Shown in pieces: positions 5,615 through 5,669 of a stretch of DNA of 5,669 bases; the stretch's first letter is position 1, and each line of letters opens with the position of its first letter. The DNA is from Defluviitaleaceae bacterium. Its GTDB lineage: Bacteria > Bacillota > Clostridia > Lachnospirales > WQUN01. The notes beneath the pieces were generated by a model. That model saw only the letters and a program-made list of their open reading frames with translations. It searched no databases and was not told the origin of the DNA. The DNA is taken from NCBI GenBank assembly GCA_009782245.1, contig WRKK01000178.1, positions 1 through 5,669 of the forward strand, given 5' to 3'. The position numbers and the translations under genes are program-made.

Positions 5615-5669
5615 CGGGCGACCGAGGACGGTCGCCCCTACAATATGCGTCCCCGTAGGGGCGACCGTC
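5615..5669. repeat. Second copy of the palindromic element, cut by window end
   Basis: GGGCGACCG (5616-5624) pairs with CGGTCGCCC (5629-5637) around the loop AGGA. A larger perfect 15-bp inverted repeat joins 5627-5641 to 5655-5669 over a 13-nt loop. The outer sequence CGGGCG, the inner variable palindrome and the end CGCCCCTAC follow the same plan as the element at 5465-5523, but the two halves here meet with their CCCCTAC ends facing inwards instead of outwards. Its right side continues past the window. No gene is apparent in the 91 bp between the two elements. Confidence 0.8.

Noticed and set aside
5563..5658. A 31-codon open frame after hisS as a small gene
   Set aside because: There is no Shine-Dalgarno and it runs through the palindromic repeat; it is treated only as a possible hisS remnant.

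Overview
The window looks like a chromosomal piece of a low-to-mid GC Firmicutes (Bacillota), most likely an uncultured or host-associated member of the Clostridia. Three things suggest this: the gene order rel - hemZ - hisS, which is a shortened form of the clostridial rel - dtd - (metallo-hydrolase) - hemZ - hisS - aspS cluster; a radical-SAM HemZ-type protein, which fits an anaerobic lifestyle; and an extended -10 sigma-A-like promoter with a purine-rich Shine-Dalgarno. The lineage call is inferred from gene content and style, not from a database comparison.

Layout. Bases 1-30 hold the end of an interspersed GC-rich repeat. Bases 31-313 are a tandem array of seven 40/41-bp units with a strong C-over-G skew. 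Bases 314-443 hold a good promoter (336-364), a leader of about 70 nt and a Shine-Dalgarno. Bases 444-5422 form one tightly packed plus-strand operon: a full-length bifunctional (p)ppGpp synthetase/hydrolase of the Rel type (733 aa), a HemZ-family radical SAM protein (510 aa) that starts on the base after the rel stop, and histidyl-tRNA synthetase (415 aa) whose ATG overlaps the hemZ stop as ATGA. Bases 5423-5669 contain no convincing gene but hold two large GC-rich inverted-repeat elements of the same family as the left edge.

How the genes fit together. Rel senses uncharged tRNA on the ribosome and makes or removes (p)ppGpp; HisRS charges tRNA-His; both act in amino-acid supply control. HemZ is a traditional cluster member whose exact reaction is less certain. 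All key catalytic motifs of the three proteins are present.

No new multi-gene system is visible; the genes are housekeeping. The unusual part is the repeat content: a 40-bp minisatellite upstream of the rel promoter, a 19-bp near-copy of its unit inside the hemZ coding sequence, in-frame 9-bp and 6-bp tandem repeats inside hemZ and rel, and palindromic repeats at both ends of the operon.
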